DNA of 64,000 nucleotides from NCBI RefSeq assembly GCF_008727755.1, contig NZ_CP044231.1, positions 3,198,720 through 3,262,719 on the forward strand. Direction: 5' to 3'. Under the pieces are notes generated by a model. That model searched no databases and was not told the origin of the DNA. It saw only the letters and a list, made by a program, of their open reading frames with translations. Numbering within the stretch: the first letter of the stretch is position 1; each line of letters begins with the position of its first letter. The position numbers and the translations under genes were made by a program. This document shows positions 25,607 through 34,314 of this stretch, piece by piece. The stretch is from Microbacterium caowuchunii. GTDB taxonomy: Bacteria; Actinomycetota; Actinomycetes; Actinomycetales; Microbacteriaceae.

Positions 25607-25739
25607 GGCCGCCCGCGCGCCACCCTCATCCGGCGCACCGCCGGGGACCCGGCGCACTACCCGGTGACCACGATCGCCGACCTGCGCTTCTGACGTCCCC
25701 CGGGGGCGGTCACCGCCCCGCCGATCGACTGAGCCGGCG

Positions 25740-25811
25740 ACAGAACTCCTGCAACACCCCCCATCCGGCACCTCCGGTGCCGTGAGGGCGGGACTATCGC
25801 AGGAGTTGTGC
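25740..25811. repeat. 72-bp palindromic element, family B copy 2
   Basis: The arms AGAACTCCTGC and GCAGGAGTTGTGC (25799-25811) match family B, the left arm with one mismatch. An internal hairpin CGGCAC-CTCCG-GTGCCG (25766-25782) is present. The element ends 20 bases after the alcohol dehydrogenase stop, so it may terminate that transcript. Confidence 0.8.
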
Positions 25812-25831
25812 CCAACCGTGCTCGATCCCGG

Positions 25832-26965
25832 TCACTCCGGCGCCGTCGACGACGTGTCGTGGATGATGAGCCCGCGGATGATCCGACCCTCGAGCATGTC
25901 GGCGTAGCCCTCGTTGACCTGGTCCATCGTGTACCGCTGCGTCACCAGTTCGTCGAGCTTGAGCTTGCCCGCGTCGTAGAGACGCAACAGCTTCACGATG
26001 TCGTAGTGCGGGTTCAGGGAACCGAAGAGGGCTCCCTTGATCGTCTTCTGGTTCTGGGTGATCTCCGCGCTGCGCAGCCGAATGTTCGTGACGTCGAGCC
26101 CCGCGAACGCGGTGAGGACCACGGTCCCGCCCTTCCCTACCGCCGCCACGGCCGCGGTGATGATCTCCTCGTGCGCGACGCCGGGGGTGACGATCGCCTG
26201 ATCGGCGCCCTGCCCCCACGACAGTTCCGTGATCGCTTCCGCCGCATCCTCCGCCGTGGCGAAGACGTGCGTGGCACCGAAGTCGAGTGCCGTGTCCCGT
26301 TTGTACGCGACCGGATCGATGGCGATGACGTACTTCGCGCCGCCGTGCACCGCGCCCTGGATCGCATTGACTCCGATGCCGCCCGCGCCGTAGACCACGG
26401 TGATGTCGCCCACTCCCACGCCGCCGGCCGTGAGGGCGCTCCCCCATCCGGTCGGGACGCCGCATCCGACGAGGGCGGCGACCTCCAGGGGGATCCACGG
26501 ATCGATCTTCACGACGGAGCCCTCGGGCACGGTCGCCCGCTGAGCGTGGGTTCCCAGGGTGCACCATGCCCCGTAGTCACGGCCGGCATCGTCGTGGAAC
26601 CGGAAGCCCCCGTTCGGCATCAGCCCGGTGAGCGCATTCGCGCCCAGGTCGCACAGAGCCGACCGCCCCGTGGCACAGTACCGGCACGTCCCGCAGGAGG
26701 GGACGAAGCTGCAGACCACGTGATCGCCGGGACTCAGTCGCGTCACGCCGGGTCCGACCCGCTCCACGACGCCGGATCCCTCATGGCCCATCACCATCGG
26801 CAGCCGCGGCGTGATGCTCCGATCCAGGGAGTGCAGGTCGGAGTGGCAGAGCCCGGAGGCCACGTAGCGGATGAGCACCTCGCCCACGCCGGGCTCGTCC
26901 AGCTCCAGTTCCCTGATCTCGAACTCCGTGCTGTTCTCGTCCAGCACGACGGCACGCGTCCTCAC
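25832..26965 (-). CDS. Zinc-containing alcohol dehydrogenase, NDMA-dependent-like MDR family
   Basis: A 377-residue medium-chain dehydrogenase. The catalytic zinc ligands are Cys in GLCHSDLH and the His/Glu of GHEGSGVVE. A structural zinc lobe follows (CGTCRYCATGRSALC), and the NAD site reads VYGAGGIGVNAIQGA. MNO/NDMA-dependent ADHs of Actinobacteria share the form SVVKIDPWIPLEVAALVGCGVPTGWGSA. The substrate may be an alcohol or a thiol adduct. GTG 26965 is the start chosen because the family begins at about VRTRAVV; GTG 27013 would add 16 residues. Confidence 0.88.
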   Translation of the reverse strand: MRTRAVVLDENSTEFEIRELELDEPGVGEVLIRYVASGLCHSDLHSLDRSITPRLPMVMGHEGSGVVERVGPGVTRLSPGDHVVCSFVPSCGTCRYCATGRSALCDLGANALTGLMPNGGFRFHDDAGRDYGAWCTLGTHAQRATVPEGSVVKIDPWIPLEVAALVGCGVPTGWGSALTAGGVGVGDITVVYGAGGIGVNAIQGAVHGGAKYVIAIDPVAYKRDTALDFGATHVFATAEDAAEAITELSWGQGADQAIVTPGVAHEEIITAAVAAVGKGGTVVLTAFAGLDVTNIRLRSAEITQNQKTIKGALFGSLNPHYDIVKLLRLYDAGKLKLDELVTQRYTMDQVNEGYADMLEGRIIRGLIIHDTSSTAPE

Positions 26966-27163
26966 GATCCTGCCCGCCTCTCCGCCCGGCGGGCCGTCGG
27001 ACGGCGTCGTCACCGAGTTCCGCTCACCGTAGTGCGGGGGCGGATGGTGACCGAGGGGTCTTCCGCCCGGCGGCATCGACATCGCGGGGGGAATCCGCTC
27101 AAGATGGACGAGAATGGCGCGCGCCACGAGCGCGGTGGATCGGACACGGCAGAGGAGCCGAGC

Positions 27164-27610
27164 ATGGTGGAGAAGTCGAAGACCCCTTCCGACGGACTCT
27201 CGAAGGAGGAACGTGACGCCGTCAAGCAGCGGGCGAAAGAGCTGCGCGAGCAGGAGAAGGCCGGCAGGAACCGGGAAGCGGGGCTGGCGTCCGTGCTGAA
27301 GGCGATCGCCGAGCTCGACGCGCCGGACCGCGCCCTCGCCGAGGGACTGCACGCGGTCGTCACGGACGTAGCCCCGGGACTCGTCCCCAAGACCTACTAC
27401 GGCATGCCCGGCTACGCGAACGCGGACGGCAAGATCGTCGTCTTCCTCCAGCCCGCGGGGAAGTTCAAGACCCGGTACGCGACCATCGGCTTCGAGGACC
27501 GGGCGAAGCTCGATGACGGCGACATGTGGCCGATCGGATTCGCCGTGCGGACGTGGTCGCCGGCGGTCCGGGAGCGGGTGTCCGACCTCGTGTCCAGAGC
27601 CGTCGGCTGA
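27164..27610 (+). CDS. DUF1801-domain protein
   Basis: The 148-residue protein has a charged coiled N-terminal stretch (KEERDAVKQRAKELREQEKAGRNREAG) followed by a YdhG/DUF1801-like domain (VPKTYYGMPGYANADGKIVVFLQPAGKFKTRYATIGFED). The role is unknown; such proteins are small soluble iron-chaperone-like folds. ATG 27164 has AGAGGAG at the right distance; translation from an upstream ATG is possible. It is divergent from the alcohol dehydrogenase. Confidence 0.8.
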   Translation: MVEKSKTPSDGLSKEERDAVKQRAKELREQEKAGRNREAGLASVLKAIAELDAPDRALAEGLHAVVTDVAPGLVPKTYYGMPGYANADGKIVVFLQPAGKFKTRYATIGFEDRAKLDDGDMWPIGFAVRTWSPAVRERVSDLVSRAVG

Positions 27611-27648
27611 CCGCTCGTCTCACACCGGCTGACCCTCGCGTCGATGCG

Positions 27649-29085
27649 TCAGTGATCGGATGCCGCTGCGCGGCGCGCGGCATCCGCCAGCACCCGTATC
27701 CCCTGACGGATGCGCTCCGCGTCGACGTTGCCGAATCCCAGTACGAGGGACGGGACGCGTGCCGCGGCGACGTCGGCGTCACCCCGCGGGAAGCGATAGC
27801 GCTCGAGGCCGTGCACCCTGACCCCGCGACCGGCCGCGTCCGCGACGACCGTGCGCTCCGAGACGCCCTCAGGCAGTCGCAGCAGGACGTGACATCCCGC
27901 CGCCGACCCCTGGATACTGCCGCGCCCGAACGCGTGTTCGGCTTCGGCCACGAGCACGTCCCGCCGCAGCCGGTAGACATCACGCATACGCCGCAGATGC
28001 CGGTCGTAGCGACCGGTCTCGATGAGCAGCGCCAGCGCTTCCTGATCGATGCCCGGCGCGCCTCGGCTGCACAGACGCTTCTCGTCGGCGATGACGGCGG
28101 CGAAGCGCTTTGGCGCGAGCACCCAGCCGATCCGGATGGCGGGCGCGAGCGTCTTGCTCACCGAACCCAGCGCGATGACCCGTCCGGGCGCGAGCCCCTG
28201 CAGGGACCCCACCGGTCGCCGGTCGTACCGGAACTCCGCGTCGTAGTCGTCTTCGAGGATCACGCCGTCCACCCGCGACGCCCACGCGATGAGCCTGCGG
28301 CGCCGCGCGGGGGACAGCACCACCCCGGTCGGACACTGGTGAGCCGGGGTCAGCAGCACGGCGCGCGCACCGCTGCGTCCGAGCGAGGCGACGTCGATGC
28401 CCCCGTCATCGACCGCCACCGGCAGCGGCCGCAGTCCGGCGCGGCGGACGAGGACGTCCTGCTCGTGGGGCCCGGGGTCCTCCACCGCGACGTCGGCGAT
28501 GCCATGGCGCCTCAGCGCGGCGAGCGCGAACGACAGCCCTTCCCGGAAGCCCGCGACGATCACGGTCTCCGTGGCGACAGCGCATCCCGCCCGCACGCGT
28601 CGGTGGTACGCCGAGACGACCTCCCGCAGATGCATCGATCCGGCGGGATCGCCGTCTCCCAGTTCGGCGGTGCGCAGCCGGCGGGTCGCCTCGATCAGCG
28701 CTCGACGCCAGTCGGCGAGCGGGACCGAGGAGAGGTCCGGGATGCCGTACTCGAAGTCCGCCACCGTGGGCGGCGCGGAGACGGATGGCTCGGCAGGTCG
28801 GGCAGCCGGCTCCTCCAGTCCGGCCGCCACACGCGTGCCCGACCCGGCGGCGGACTGCAGGTATCCCTCCGCGAGCAGCTGTTCGTATGCGGCGACGACC
28901 GTGCCGCGCGACACCCCGAGGGCGGCGGCGAACCGCCGGGTCGACGGCAGCCGCTCATCCGCACGCAACCGACCTCGGCGGATCGCTGCGCGCACCTGAT
29001 CCTGGATCTGCACACCGAGCGCCCCGGCATCCGGATCGAGACCCACGAGAAGATCGGGACCGGCGCGCCGCCACTGCACAGGCAT
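27649..29085 (-). CDS. MocR-family regulator (GntR wHTH fused to aminotransferase domain)
   Basis: The 478-residue protein has an N-terminal GntR winged helix (VQIQDQVRAAIRRGRLRADERLPSTRRFAAALGVSRGTVVAAYEQL) and a fold type I aminotransferase-like domain. The PLP lysine is in ALGSVSKTLAPAIRIGW, and LEDDYDAEFRYDRRP is the family signature. MocR proteins use PLP as a ligand to control neighbouring genes, often vitamin B6 or amino acid transport. It is divergent from an EamA transporter 81 bases away, the likely target. The gene ends in a hairpin (27658-27685) inside its last codons. Confidence 0.92.
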   Translation of the reverse strand: MPVQWRRAGPDLLVGLDPDAGALGVQIQDQVRAAIRRGRLRADERLPSTRRFAAALGVSRGTVVAAYEQLLAEGYLQSAAGSGTRVAAGLEEPAARPAEPSVSAPPTVADFEYGIPDLSSVPLADWRRALIEATRRLRTAELGDGDPAGSMHLREVVSAYHRRVRAGCAVATETVIVAGFREGLSFALAALRRHGIADVAVEDPGPHEQDVLVRRAGLRPLPVAVDDGGIDVASLGRSGARAVLLTPAHQCPTGVVLSPARRRRLIAWASRVDGVILEDDYDAEFRYDRRPVGSLQGLAPGRVIALGSVSKTLAPAIRIGWVLAPKRFAAVIADEKRLCSRGAPGIDQEALALLIETGRYDRHLRRMRDVYRLRRDVLVAEAEHAFGRGSIQGSAAGCHVLLRLPEGVSERTVVADAAGRGVRVHGLERYRFPRGDADVAAARVPSLVLGFGNVDAERIRQGIRVLADAARRAAASDH

Positions 29086-29166
29086 GCGGCCAGTATGAAG
29101 TGGACCACTCCCGGTGTCCATCAGTGGGTCTTCCCACCCGACCGCTCCTCGCCCAGGCTGGGTGCC

Positions 29167-30006
29167 GTGAACCTCGGGGTCCTGCTGGCGCTGTCGTCGG
29201 CCGTCGCGTACGGCACGTCGGACTTCGTCGGCGGCATCGGCGCGCGGCGGTCATCCCCGTGGCAGGTCCTCTTGGTGGGGCAGGTCGCCGGCGCCCTCGT
29301 CCTACTGGCCGCGGCAGCGGTGCGCCCGGGCCTGCCGAGCGTGACGGATATCGCCTGGGCGGTGCTGGCCGGAATCGGCTCGGCCGCCGGCGGGCTCTTC
29401 CTGTTCCGGGGCCTCGCGCGCGGTCGGATGGGGCTGGTGGCACCGATCTCGGCCGTCGGCGCCGCGACCCTGCCGGTGCTCGTGGGTGTCGTCCTCGGCG
29501 AGCGTTCCAGCTGGCTGGTCTGGGCCGGGATCGTCGTCGCCCTCCCCGGCATCTGGCTGGTCTCGCGGGAGTCCGGGCATCAGCGTCCGCAGCGCTCGGG
29601 GTCTGCTCTCATCGATGGCGGATCGGCCGGCGCCGGGTTCGGAGTGCTGTTCATCTGCCTCGCGCAGATCGGACCGGACGCGGGCCTGCTCCCGCTCGTC
29701 GTCAACCAGGCGACCGGCGCCGTGCTGACCGTGGGCGTCGCGGGGCTCCTGCGGCAACCCTGGCGGCCCACTCGTGGGGTGCTCGGCTGGGGCGGCGCCT
29801 CCGGTGCGCTCGGAGCCGTGGGGACCCTCACCTTCGTGCTCTCCAGCGGTGCGACCAGCCTCGCTGTGGCCGCCGTGCTCACCTCGCTCTACCCCGCCGT
29901 CACGGTCCTACTGGCGGCCGGTGTACTGCGGGAGAGGCTGAGCGCCGCTCAGGGTGCCGGTATCGGCATCTGCACGCTCGCCATCATCGCGCTCTCGCTC
30001 GACTGA
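29167..30006 (+). CDS. EamA/DMT-superfamily transporter
   Basis: A 279-residue membrane protein of ten hydrophobic helices in two EamA repeats (VLLALSSAVAYGTSDFVGGI; GLVAPISAVGAATLPVLVGVVLGE; then TSLAVAAVLTSLYPAVTVLLAAGVLRERLS). It probably exports a metabolite. The GTG start is 1 base after GGTGCC, so no clear SD is seen. The pairing with a divergent MocR regulator suggests that transcription is controlled by PLP or an amino-group ligand, but this is inference. Confidence 0.88.
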   Translation: MNLGVLLALSSAVAYGTSDFVGGIGARRSSPWQVLLVGQVAGALVLLAAAAVRPGLPSVTDIAWAVLAGIGSAAGGLFLFRGLARGRMGLVAPISAVGAATLPVLVGVVLGERSSWLVWAGIVVALPGIWLVSRESGHQRPQRSGSALIDGGSAGAGFGVLFICLAQIGPDAGLLPLVVNQATGAVLTVGVAGLLRQPWRPTRGVLGWGGASGALGAVGTLTFVLSSGATSLAVAAVLTSLYPAVTVLLAAGVLRERLSAAQGAGIGICTLAIIALSLD

Positions 30007-30055
30007 CCCCGTTCCTTCACGCACCTGACCCCGCCCCTCACGAAAAGAGATCCAG

Positions 30056-30118
30056 ATGACGATCACGCCGACACAGGTCCCGGTACGCCGACACCCCGGA
30101 GGGGTCACACCATGCTGA
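30056..30118 (+). CDS. Possible 20-codon leader peptide before the MBL hydrolase
   Basis: A 20-codon frame (starts MTITPTQ, ends with Cys) begins at an ATG preceded by AAAAGAGA and terminates at a TGA two codons inside the metallo-beta-lactamase start (30112). It overlaps the GGAGGGG ribosome site of that gene. It could couple translation or be the stump of a lost gene; there is no homology evidence. Confidence 0.3.
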   Translation: MTITPTQVPVRRHPGGVTPC

Positions 30119-30942
30119 CCGCGGTTGCGGACGGGGTGCTCGTTCACCGGAGCGCATTGCTGCAGAACAACACCGTCGTGGTCGTCGGCGCCGAGGGCGT
30201 CCTGGTCGTCGATCCCGGCCTCACCGCAGCGGAGATGCGCTGCCTCGCCGACGATCTGCGTCCGTTCGGCCCCGTGGCGGCGGGCTTCGCCACGCATCCC
30301 GACTGGGACCACGTGCTGTGGCATCCCGTTCTCGGCGACGCCCCCCGGTACGGCACGGCCGCCGCCGCGGCGTTCCTGGAGGAGTTCCGCTCGCACACGG
30401 ACTGGCGCGAGCGGGCCCGCGAAGCGCTACCGCCGGAGATCGCCGAGGATGTTCCGCTGGAGCCGTTCGGCCTCATCACCGGCTTGCCGCCCGGTACGGC
30501 GCGACTGCCATGGCAGGGGCCGGGGGTACGGATGCTGGAGCACTCCGCGCACGCCGTCGGCCATGCCGCGCTGGTCGTCGCCACCTGCCGCGTGCTGATC
30601 GGCGGCGACATGCTCTCGGACCTGTTCGTGCCGATGCCGGACATCGCGGGCGCTGGTGACCCCGTCGCCGACTACCTCGCCGGACTGCGGGTGCTGGAGG
30701 ACGTCGCCGGGGAGGTGGACGTCTTCGTCCCCGGGCACGGCTCGGTCTGCGACGCGGTCGGGCTGCGCGAGCGGATCGCCCGGGACCGCGCCTACATGGT
30801 GGCGCTCCGCGACGGCGGACCGTTCGACGATCCGCGGATCGGCGATGCGGTGCCACCGGGATGGGAGTGGGTGGGCGACCTGCACGCCGCCCAGGTCGCG
30901 GCGTACGCCCGGCGGAGGGAGGGCACGCCGGGCGAGTCGTGA
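30112..30942 (+). CDS. MBL-fold metallohydrolase
   Basis: A 276-residue metallo-beta-lactamase-fold protein: DPGLTAAEM, the metal motif FATHPDWDHVLWHP (H-X-D-W-D-H, a variant of HXHXDH), SAHAVGHAALVV and the later FVPGHGSVCD. The first metal-site His is shifted by the variant motif, so metal loading may be mononuclear. Substrate unknown. GGAGGGGTC lies before ATG 30112. Confidence 0.85.
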   Translation: MLTAVADGVLVHRSALLQNNTVVVVGAEGVLVVDPGLTAAEMRCLADDLRPFGPVAAGFATHPDWDHVLWHPVLGDAPRYGTAAAAAFLEEFRSHTDWRERAREALPPEIAEDVPLEPFGLITGLPPGTARLPWQGPGVRMLEHSAHAVGHAALVVATCRVLIGGDMLSDLFVPMPDIAGAGDPVADYLAGLRVLEDVAGEVDVFVPGHGSVCDAVGLRERIARDRAYMVALRDGGPFDDPRIGDAVPPGWEWVGDLHAAQVAAYARRREGTPGES

Positions 30943-31091
30943 CGCGGCCGGGCGATCAGGCGCGAATTCTGCGGGCAGATGTCCGGATCCGGGCGGTTCT
31001 CGACTTGCGTGTGTTCCGAGAACAGGGTGTCAACTACCTCTTGGCGGGCACCATCCGGGGGCTCGCGGCAGTGCGAGTGAGAGGAAAGTCA

Positions 31092-31379
31092 ATGAAAAGC
31101 GTCAGAGTCGTTGTCCTGGTCGTGGTCGTGATCGGCTGGGTGGTCGCGGCGGGGAGCCTGGTCACCAGCATCGTCGATCCGCCGTCCCTGCCCGGGTTCG
31201 TGCAGAACGTGCTCGGGCTGTGGCCGGATCCCGGCACTCCCGCGAGCTGGACGGTCCGGATCGCGTCGATCGGCGTCGTGATCGTCGGCATCGTGGTGTT
31301 CCGGGCCCTGGGGAAGGTGCTCGCGCGTCGGGAGAGCGCTCAGGATGCCGCCGCGCGCGGCATCCCGGCCCCGAAGTAA
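31092..31379 (+). CDS. Small two-helix membrane protein
   Basis: A 95-residue protein with hydrophobic helices at about residues 5-25 and 55-75 and a linker rich in Pro and Gly, ending in a charged tail. There is no family I can name. GAGAGGAAAG precedes the ATG. Its last codons contain a 9-bp hairpin stem GGATGCCGC/GCGGCATCC (31343-31365), the same stem as at the end of the MocR gene. Confidence 0.7.
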   Translation: MKSVRVVVLVVVVIGWVVAAGSLVTSIVDPPSLPGFVQNVLGLWPDPGTPASWTVRIASIGVVIVGIVVFRALGKVLARRESAQDAAARGIPAPK

Positions 31380-31421
31380 CGGTACGACCGTGGGGATCAT
31401 GCGGGTGGCGCGAGGAATCCC

Positions 31422-31640
31422 TCAGCGGACCGTCACGACGACCCGAACACTGTCGCCCACATTCGCGAGGTGGACGCCGTCCACATCGGCGTCCACCCGC
31501 ACCGTCCTCCCTGTTCCGAAGAAGACGGCGGATCCGGGGATCTCGACGCAGGGCCACACCTCCAAGAGGTCGAGGATCTGCCGGCGGGTCGCATCCGCGA
31601 GTGCGCGGTACACGTCCGTCAAGCTGCACACAATGTGCAA
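31422..31640 (-). pseudogene. Remnant of an ArsR-family regulator
   Basis: The 72-codon frame begins with the N-terminal helix of ArsR regulators (DVYRALADATRRQILDLL) but diverges after residue 27 into sequence without any HTH. The remainder of an ArsR protein is missing, so this is probably a broken gene joined to other sequence. Confidence 0.5.
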
Positions 31641-31709
31641 GCTGCTGCTTGCCTGTCAAGAGGTGCGGGCAGGCGCGGTTGACATCCCCGGCGCCATGCT
31701 CCCGTACGG

Positions 31710-31817
31710 AGCCACGAGATCGCCCGGCTCGTGGCGTTCCTGGCCAGTCCACTGTCATCGGCCATCAACGGTGCGGCGGTGCGCGCGGAGGGTGGCGTGC
31801 TGCCGACCCTTCTCTAA
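31710..31817 (+). pseudogene. C-terminal remnant of an SDR oxidoreductase
   Basis: The frame reads SHEIARLVAFLASPLSSAIN then GAAVRAEGGVLPTLL and stops at TAA 31815-31817. This is the classic C-terminus of short-chain dehydrogenases (E-I-A-X-L-V-X-F-L-A-S-P...I-X-G-A...D/E-G-G). No SDR coding sequence continues upstream in the same frame. It stops directly next to the stop of the convergent hydrolase gene. Confidence 0.65.
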
Positions 31818-32474
31818 TCAGGTGGGCATCACCGCGCGCGCGACCATCGCGGGGTCTTGCAGCATTCCGAGGTGGCCCAGGTCGAGCATGCGCACGGGCC
31901 ACCCTGCAGTCGCGGCGATGCCCACCTCGTCGGCGTAGCCGCTTCCGAATGCCACGTAGCTGCAGACGAGTTCCGCCGACCACTTCCGGGGCGCCGAGAT
32001 GTGCGACGAGAGGTAGGCCGCGGGGACGGAGGGCGCGCTGGCGTCCACCTGCGCGAAGGTGGCGTCGTCGGGAAACAGCGGGCGGACGCTCTCTTGCGGC
32101 CACCACCGGGTCCACGGCGGCAGCATGCCACGCCTCGCGGTGGCCAGCAGCATGCCGCGCATCCGCGCGGGCATCACGGGCCACGTGCCACCGCTGAGCG
32201 GCGGGATCACCGCGTCGAGGAACACGATCCGCCTGACCGCCGATCCCGCGGCGACCGTGGGAACGAAGTTGCCGGCGTTCGAATGCGCGATCGCCATGGT
32301 TGCGCCGAGTCCCGCCGCCGCGTCAGCGTACGCCTCGCCGACCGCTTCCGGGCTTCCGACGGACGTCGGAGCGACCCGCTCGGCCACCAGTCCTCGCTCA
32401 CGCAACGCTGAGACGAGGGGGTCCATCACGAACCCCGGAAGGAAGACGCTCCCCATCACGATCACGCGGTCCAC
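31818..32474 (-). CDS. Alpha/beta hydrolase-fold protein
   Basis: The 218-residue protein opens with a core beta strand (VIVMGSVFLPGFVMDPLVSALRE), has the elbow-like AIAHSNAGNFVPTVAAG (Ser in HSN, a variant of GXSXG), and closes with MLDLGHLGMLQDPAMVARAV with a candidate His. It may be an esterase-like or non-catalytic member. GTG 32474 is preceded by GAGGA at a good distance. It lies between a remnant region and dnaB. Confidence 0.75.
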   Translation of the reverse strand: MDRVIVMGSVFLPGFVMDPLVSALRERGLVAERVAPTSVGSPEAVGEAYADAAAGLGATMAIAHSNAGNFVPTVAAGSAVRRIVFLDAVIPPLSGGTWPVMPARMRGMLLATARRGMLPPWTRWWPQESVRPLFPDDATFAQVDASAPSVPAAYLSSHISAPRKWSAELVCSYVAFGSGYADEVGIAATAGWPVRMLDLGHLGMLQDPAMVARAVMPT

Positions 32475-32517
32475 GGCGAGATCCTCGGAACATCCGCACC
32501 AAGGGTGCCCACGGTGA

Positions 32518-33882
32518 CTACATCCCGGCTGCCATGTCGGTGAAGCGGGAGAAGTGACCCTGGAAGGCGATCTCGAGCGTCGCGGTCGGACCGTTACGGT
32601 GCTTGGCAATGATGAGGTCGGCCTCGCCCGGACGGACTTCCTTGTCGTAGACCGAGTCGCGGTGCAGCAGCATGACCATGTCCGCGTCCTGCTCGATCGA
32701 GCCGGACTCACGCAGGTCGCTGACCTGGGGACGCTTGTCCTGGCGCTGCTCGGACCCACGGTTGAGCTGCGAGAGCGCGATGACCGGCACCTGCAGCTCC
32801 TTCGCGAGCAGCTTCAGCGCGCGGGAGAACTCACTGACCTCCTGCTGGCGCGACTCCACCTTCTTGCCGCTGGTCATCAGCTGCAGGTAGTCGATGATGA
32901 CCATCTTCAGACCGACCCGCTGCTTCAGGCGGCGGCACTTCGCGCGGATCTCGACGAGCGTCATGTTCGGGCTGTCGTCGATGTATAGGGGCGCGTCGTT
33001 GATGCGTCCGCGGGTCGCGGCGACCGTCGTCCAGTCCCGCTGATCGAGGGTTCCCTTGCGCATGTTCTGCAGCGGGATGGCGCCCTCGGCGCTCATCAGA
33101 CGCATCGCGATCTCGCTGCGCCCCATTTCGAGGGAGAAGAAGATCGTGGGCATGCCGTGCTTGATCGCCGCGGCGCGGGCGAAGTCCAGCGCGAGGGTCG
33201 ACTTTCCCATTGCGGGTCGCGCGGCGACCACGATCATCTGTCCGCCGTGCAGACCATTGGTGAGTTCGTCGAGCTGGGCGAACCCGGTGGGGATACCGGT
33301 CATCGAGCCGTCCCGGCCACGGGCCGCCTCGATCTCCTCGACCGCGGCGTCGACGGCGATGGTGAGGGGCACGTAGTCCTCGGCCGTCTCCGCGCCCGTG
33401 ACGGAGTAGATCTCCGCCTGAGCCGAGTTGACCAGCTCGGTCGCCTCGCCCTGCCCCGCGTAGCCCATCTGCACGATGCGCGTGCCCGCCTCCACGAGCC
33501 GGCGCAGCAGCGCCCGCTCGGAGACGATCGTCGCGTAATAGCCCGCGTTCGCCGCGGTGGGCACGATCGAGGTCAGGGTGTGCAGATAGTCGGCCCCGCC
33601 GGCCCGCTGCAGATCGCCGGTCTTGATCAGCTCATCGGTGACGGCGATGACGTCCGTGGGCTCACCGTGCGAGTAGAGGGTGAGGATCGCCTCGAAGATG
33701 AGTTCGTGCTTGGGGATGTAGAAGTCGGAACCCCGGATGCTCTCGATGACGTCCGCGACGGCGTCCTTGGACAGCAGCATGCCGCCGAGGGTGCTCTGCT
33801 CCGCAAGCGTGTCGTGGGGTGGGGTGCGTTCGTTCTCGCGGGGTCCGCCCATGCGCTCCTGCGAGATGTCGGCGATGGACAC
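32518..33882 (-). CDS. dnaB: Replicative DNA helicase
   Basis: The 454-residue DnaB has the N-terminal helical collar (HDTLAEQSTLGGMLLSKDAVADVIE), a linker, and the RecA-like motor with Walker A AARPAMGKSTLALDFA (about residue 220), Walker B VGLKMVIIDYLQLMT, and the arginine-finger region SGSIEQDADMVMLLHR. It is the hexameric helicase that opens the replication fork. There is no intein. GTG 33882 is chosen for GGGAGGGCGG upstream. It is monocistronic; the 627-base region ahead of it carries a DnaA-box cluster. Confidence 0.97.
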   Translation of the reverse strand: MSIADISQERMGGPRENERTPPHDTLAEQSTLGGMLLSKDAVADVIESIRGSDFYIPKHELIFEAILTLYSHGEPTDVIAVTDELIKTGDLQRAGGADYLHTLTSIVPTAANAGYYATIVSERALLRRLVEAGTRIVQMGYAGQGEATELVNSAQAEIYSVTGAETAEDYVPLTIAVDAAVEEIEAARGRDGSMTGIPTGFAQLDELTNGLHGGQMIVVAARPAMGKSTLALDFARAAAIKHGMPTIFFSLEMGRSEIAMRLMSAEGAIPLQNMRKGTLDQRDWTTVAATRGRINDAPLYIDDSPNMTLVEIRAKCRRLKQRVGLKMVIIDYLQLMTSGKKVESRQQEVSEFSRALKLLAKELQVPVIALSQLNRGSEQRQDKRPQVSDLRESGSIEQDADMVMLLHRDSVYDKEVRPGEADLIIAKHRNGPTATLEIAFQGHFSRFTDMAAGM

Positions 33883-34105
33883 GAGTGTCCGCCCTCCCCT
33901 TCTCCGCACTCCGGCGGTGTCGTTCTGGAAGCCTGCTCGAACCCTGCCCGTCGGGGAACGCGCGAACCGCGTCGCGAGGCCATCGTGGTGATGGAATCAC
34001 GATGCTCGGACATGGGAATCGGGTGACGCCTTCGTCCCGTTCCGTACGGGTTCCCGTGAGGCTCACCCCACGGTAAGGTCGCCCCTCCCCAGACGCAAAC
34101 TCACC

Positions 34106-34314
34106 TGTGGATAACTCTGTGGACAGACTGCGTGAAACGCCGTGCTACCTGTGTACAACTGCTGTGGATAACTCGGAGAGTGTGTCAGACTCGCACCGGA
34201 TTCAACCTGCTGACCTGGGGTTTATTATTCCACAGGCCGATGGCGGGACTGTGATTAAACTCCGTCTTGAAGGTTGCGGCGTGGCGCGAGTTGTGCACAG
34301 GCGGCTGTGGGCAA
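34106..34314. promoter_or_regulatory. DnaA-box cluster between rplI and dnaB
   Basis: Two perfect boxes read TGTGGATAA (34106-34114 and 34163-34171; TTATCCACA on the other strand). Two further matches to TTNTNCACA are at 34150-34158 (TTGTACACA in complement) and 34291-34299 (TTGTGCACA), with weaker ones at 34118-34126 and 34306-34314. The surrounding 34190-34270 is unusually AT-rich for this genome (TTTATTATTCC). Apart from this cluster and the rplI terminator, the 33883-34509 region has no supported gene. The site could bind DnaA, either to tune dnaB or to titrate the initiator. Confidence 0.65.

Noticed and set aside
25607..25693. Possible C-terminal gene remnant (frame ending HYPVTTIADLRF)
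   Set aside because: Only about 25 codons, no recognisable family and no upstream continuation past the palindrome; could be chance.
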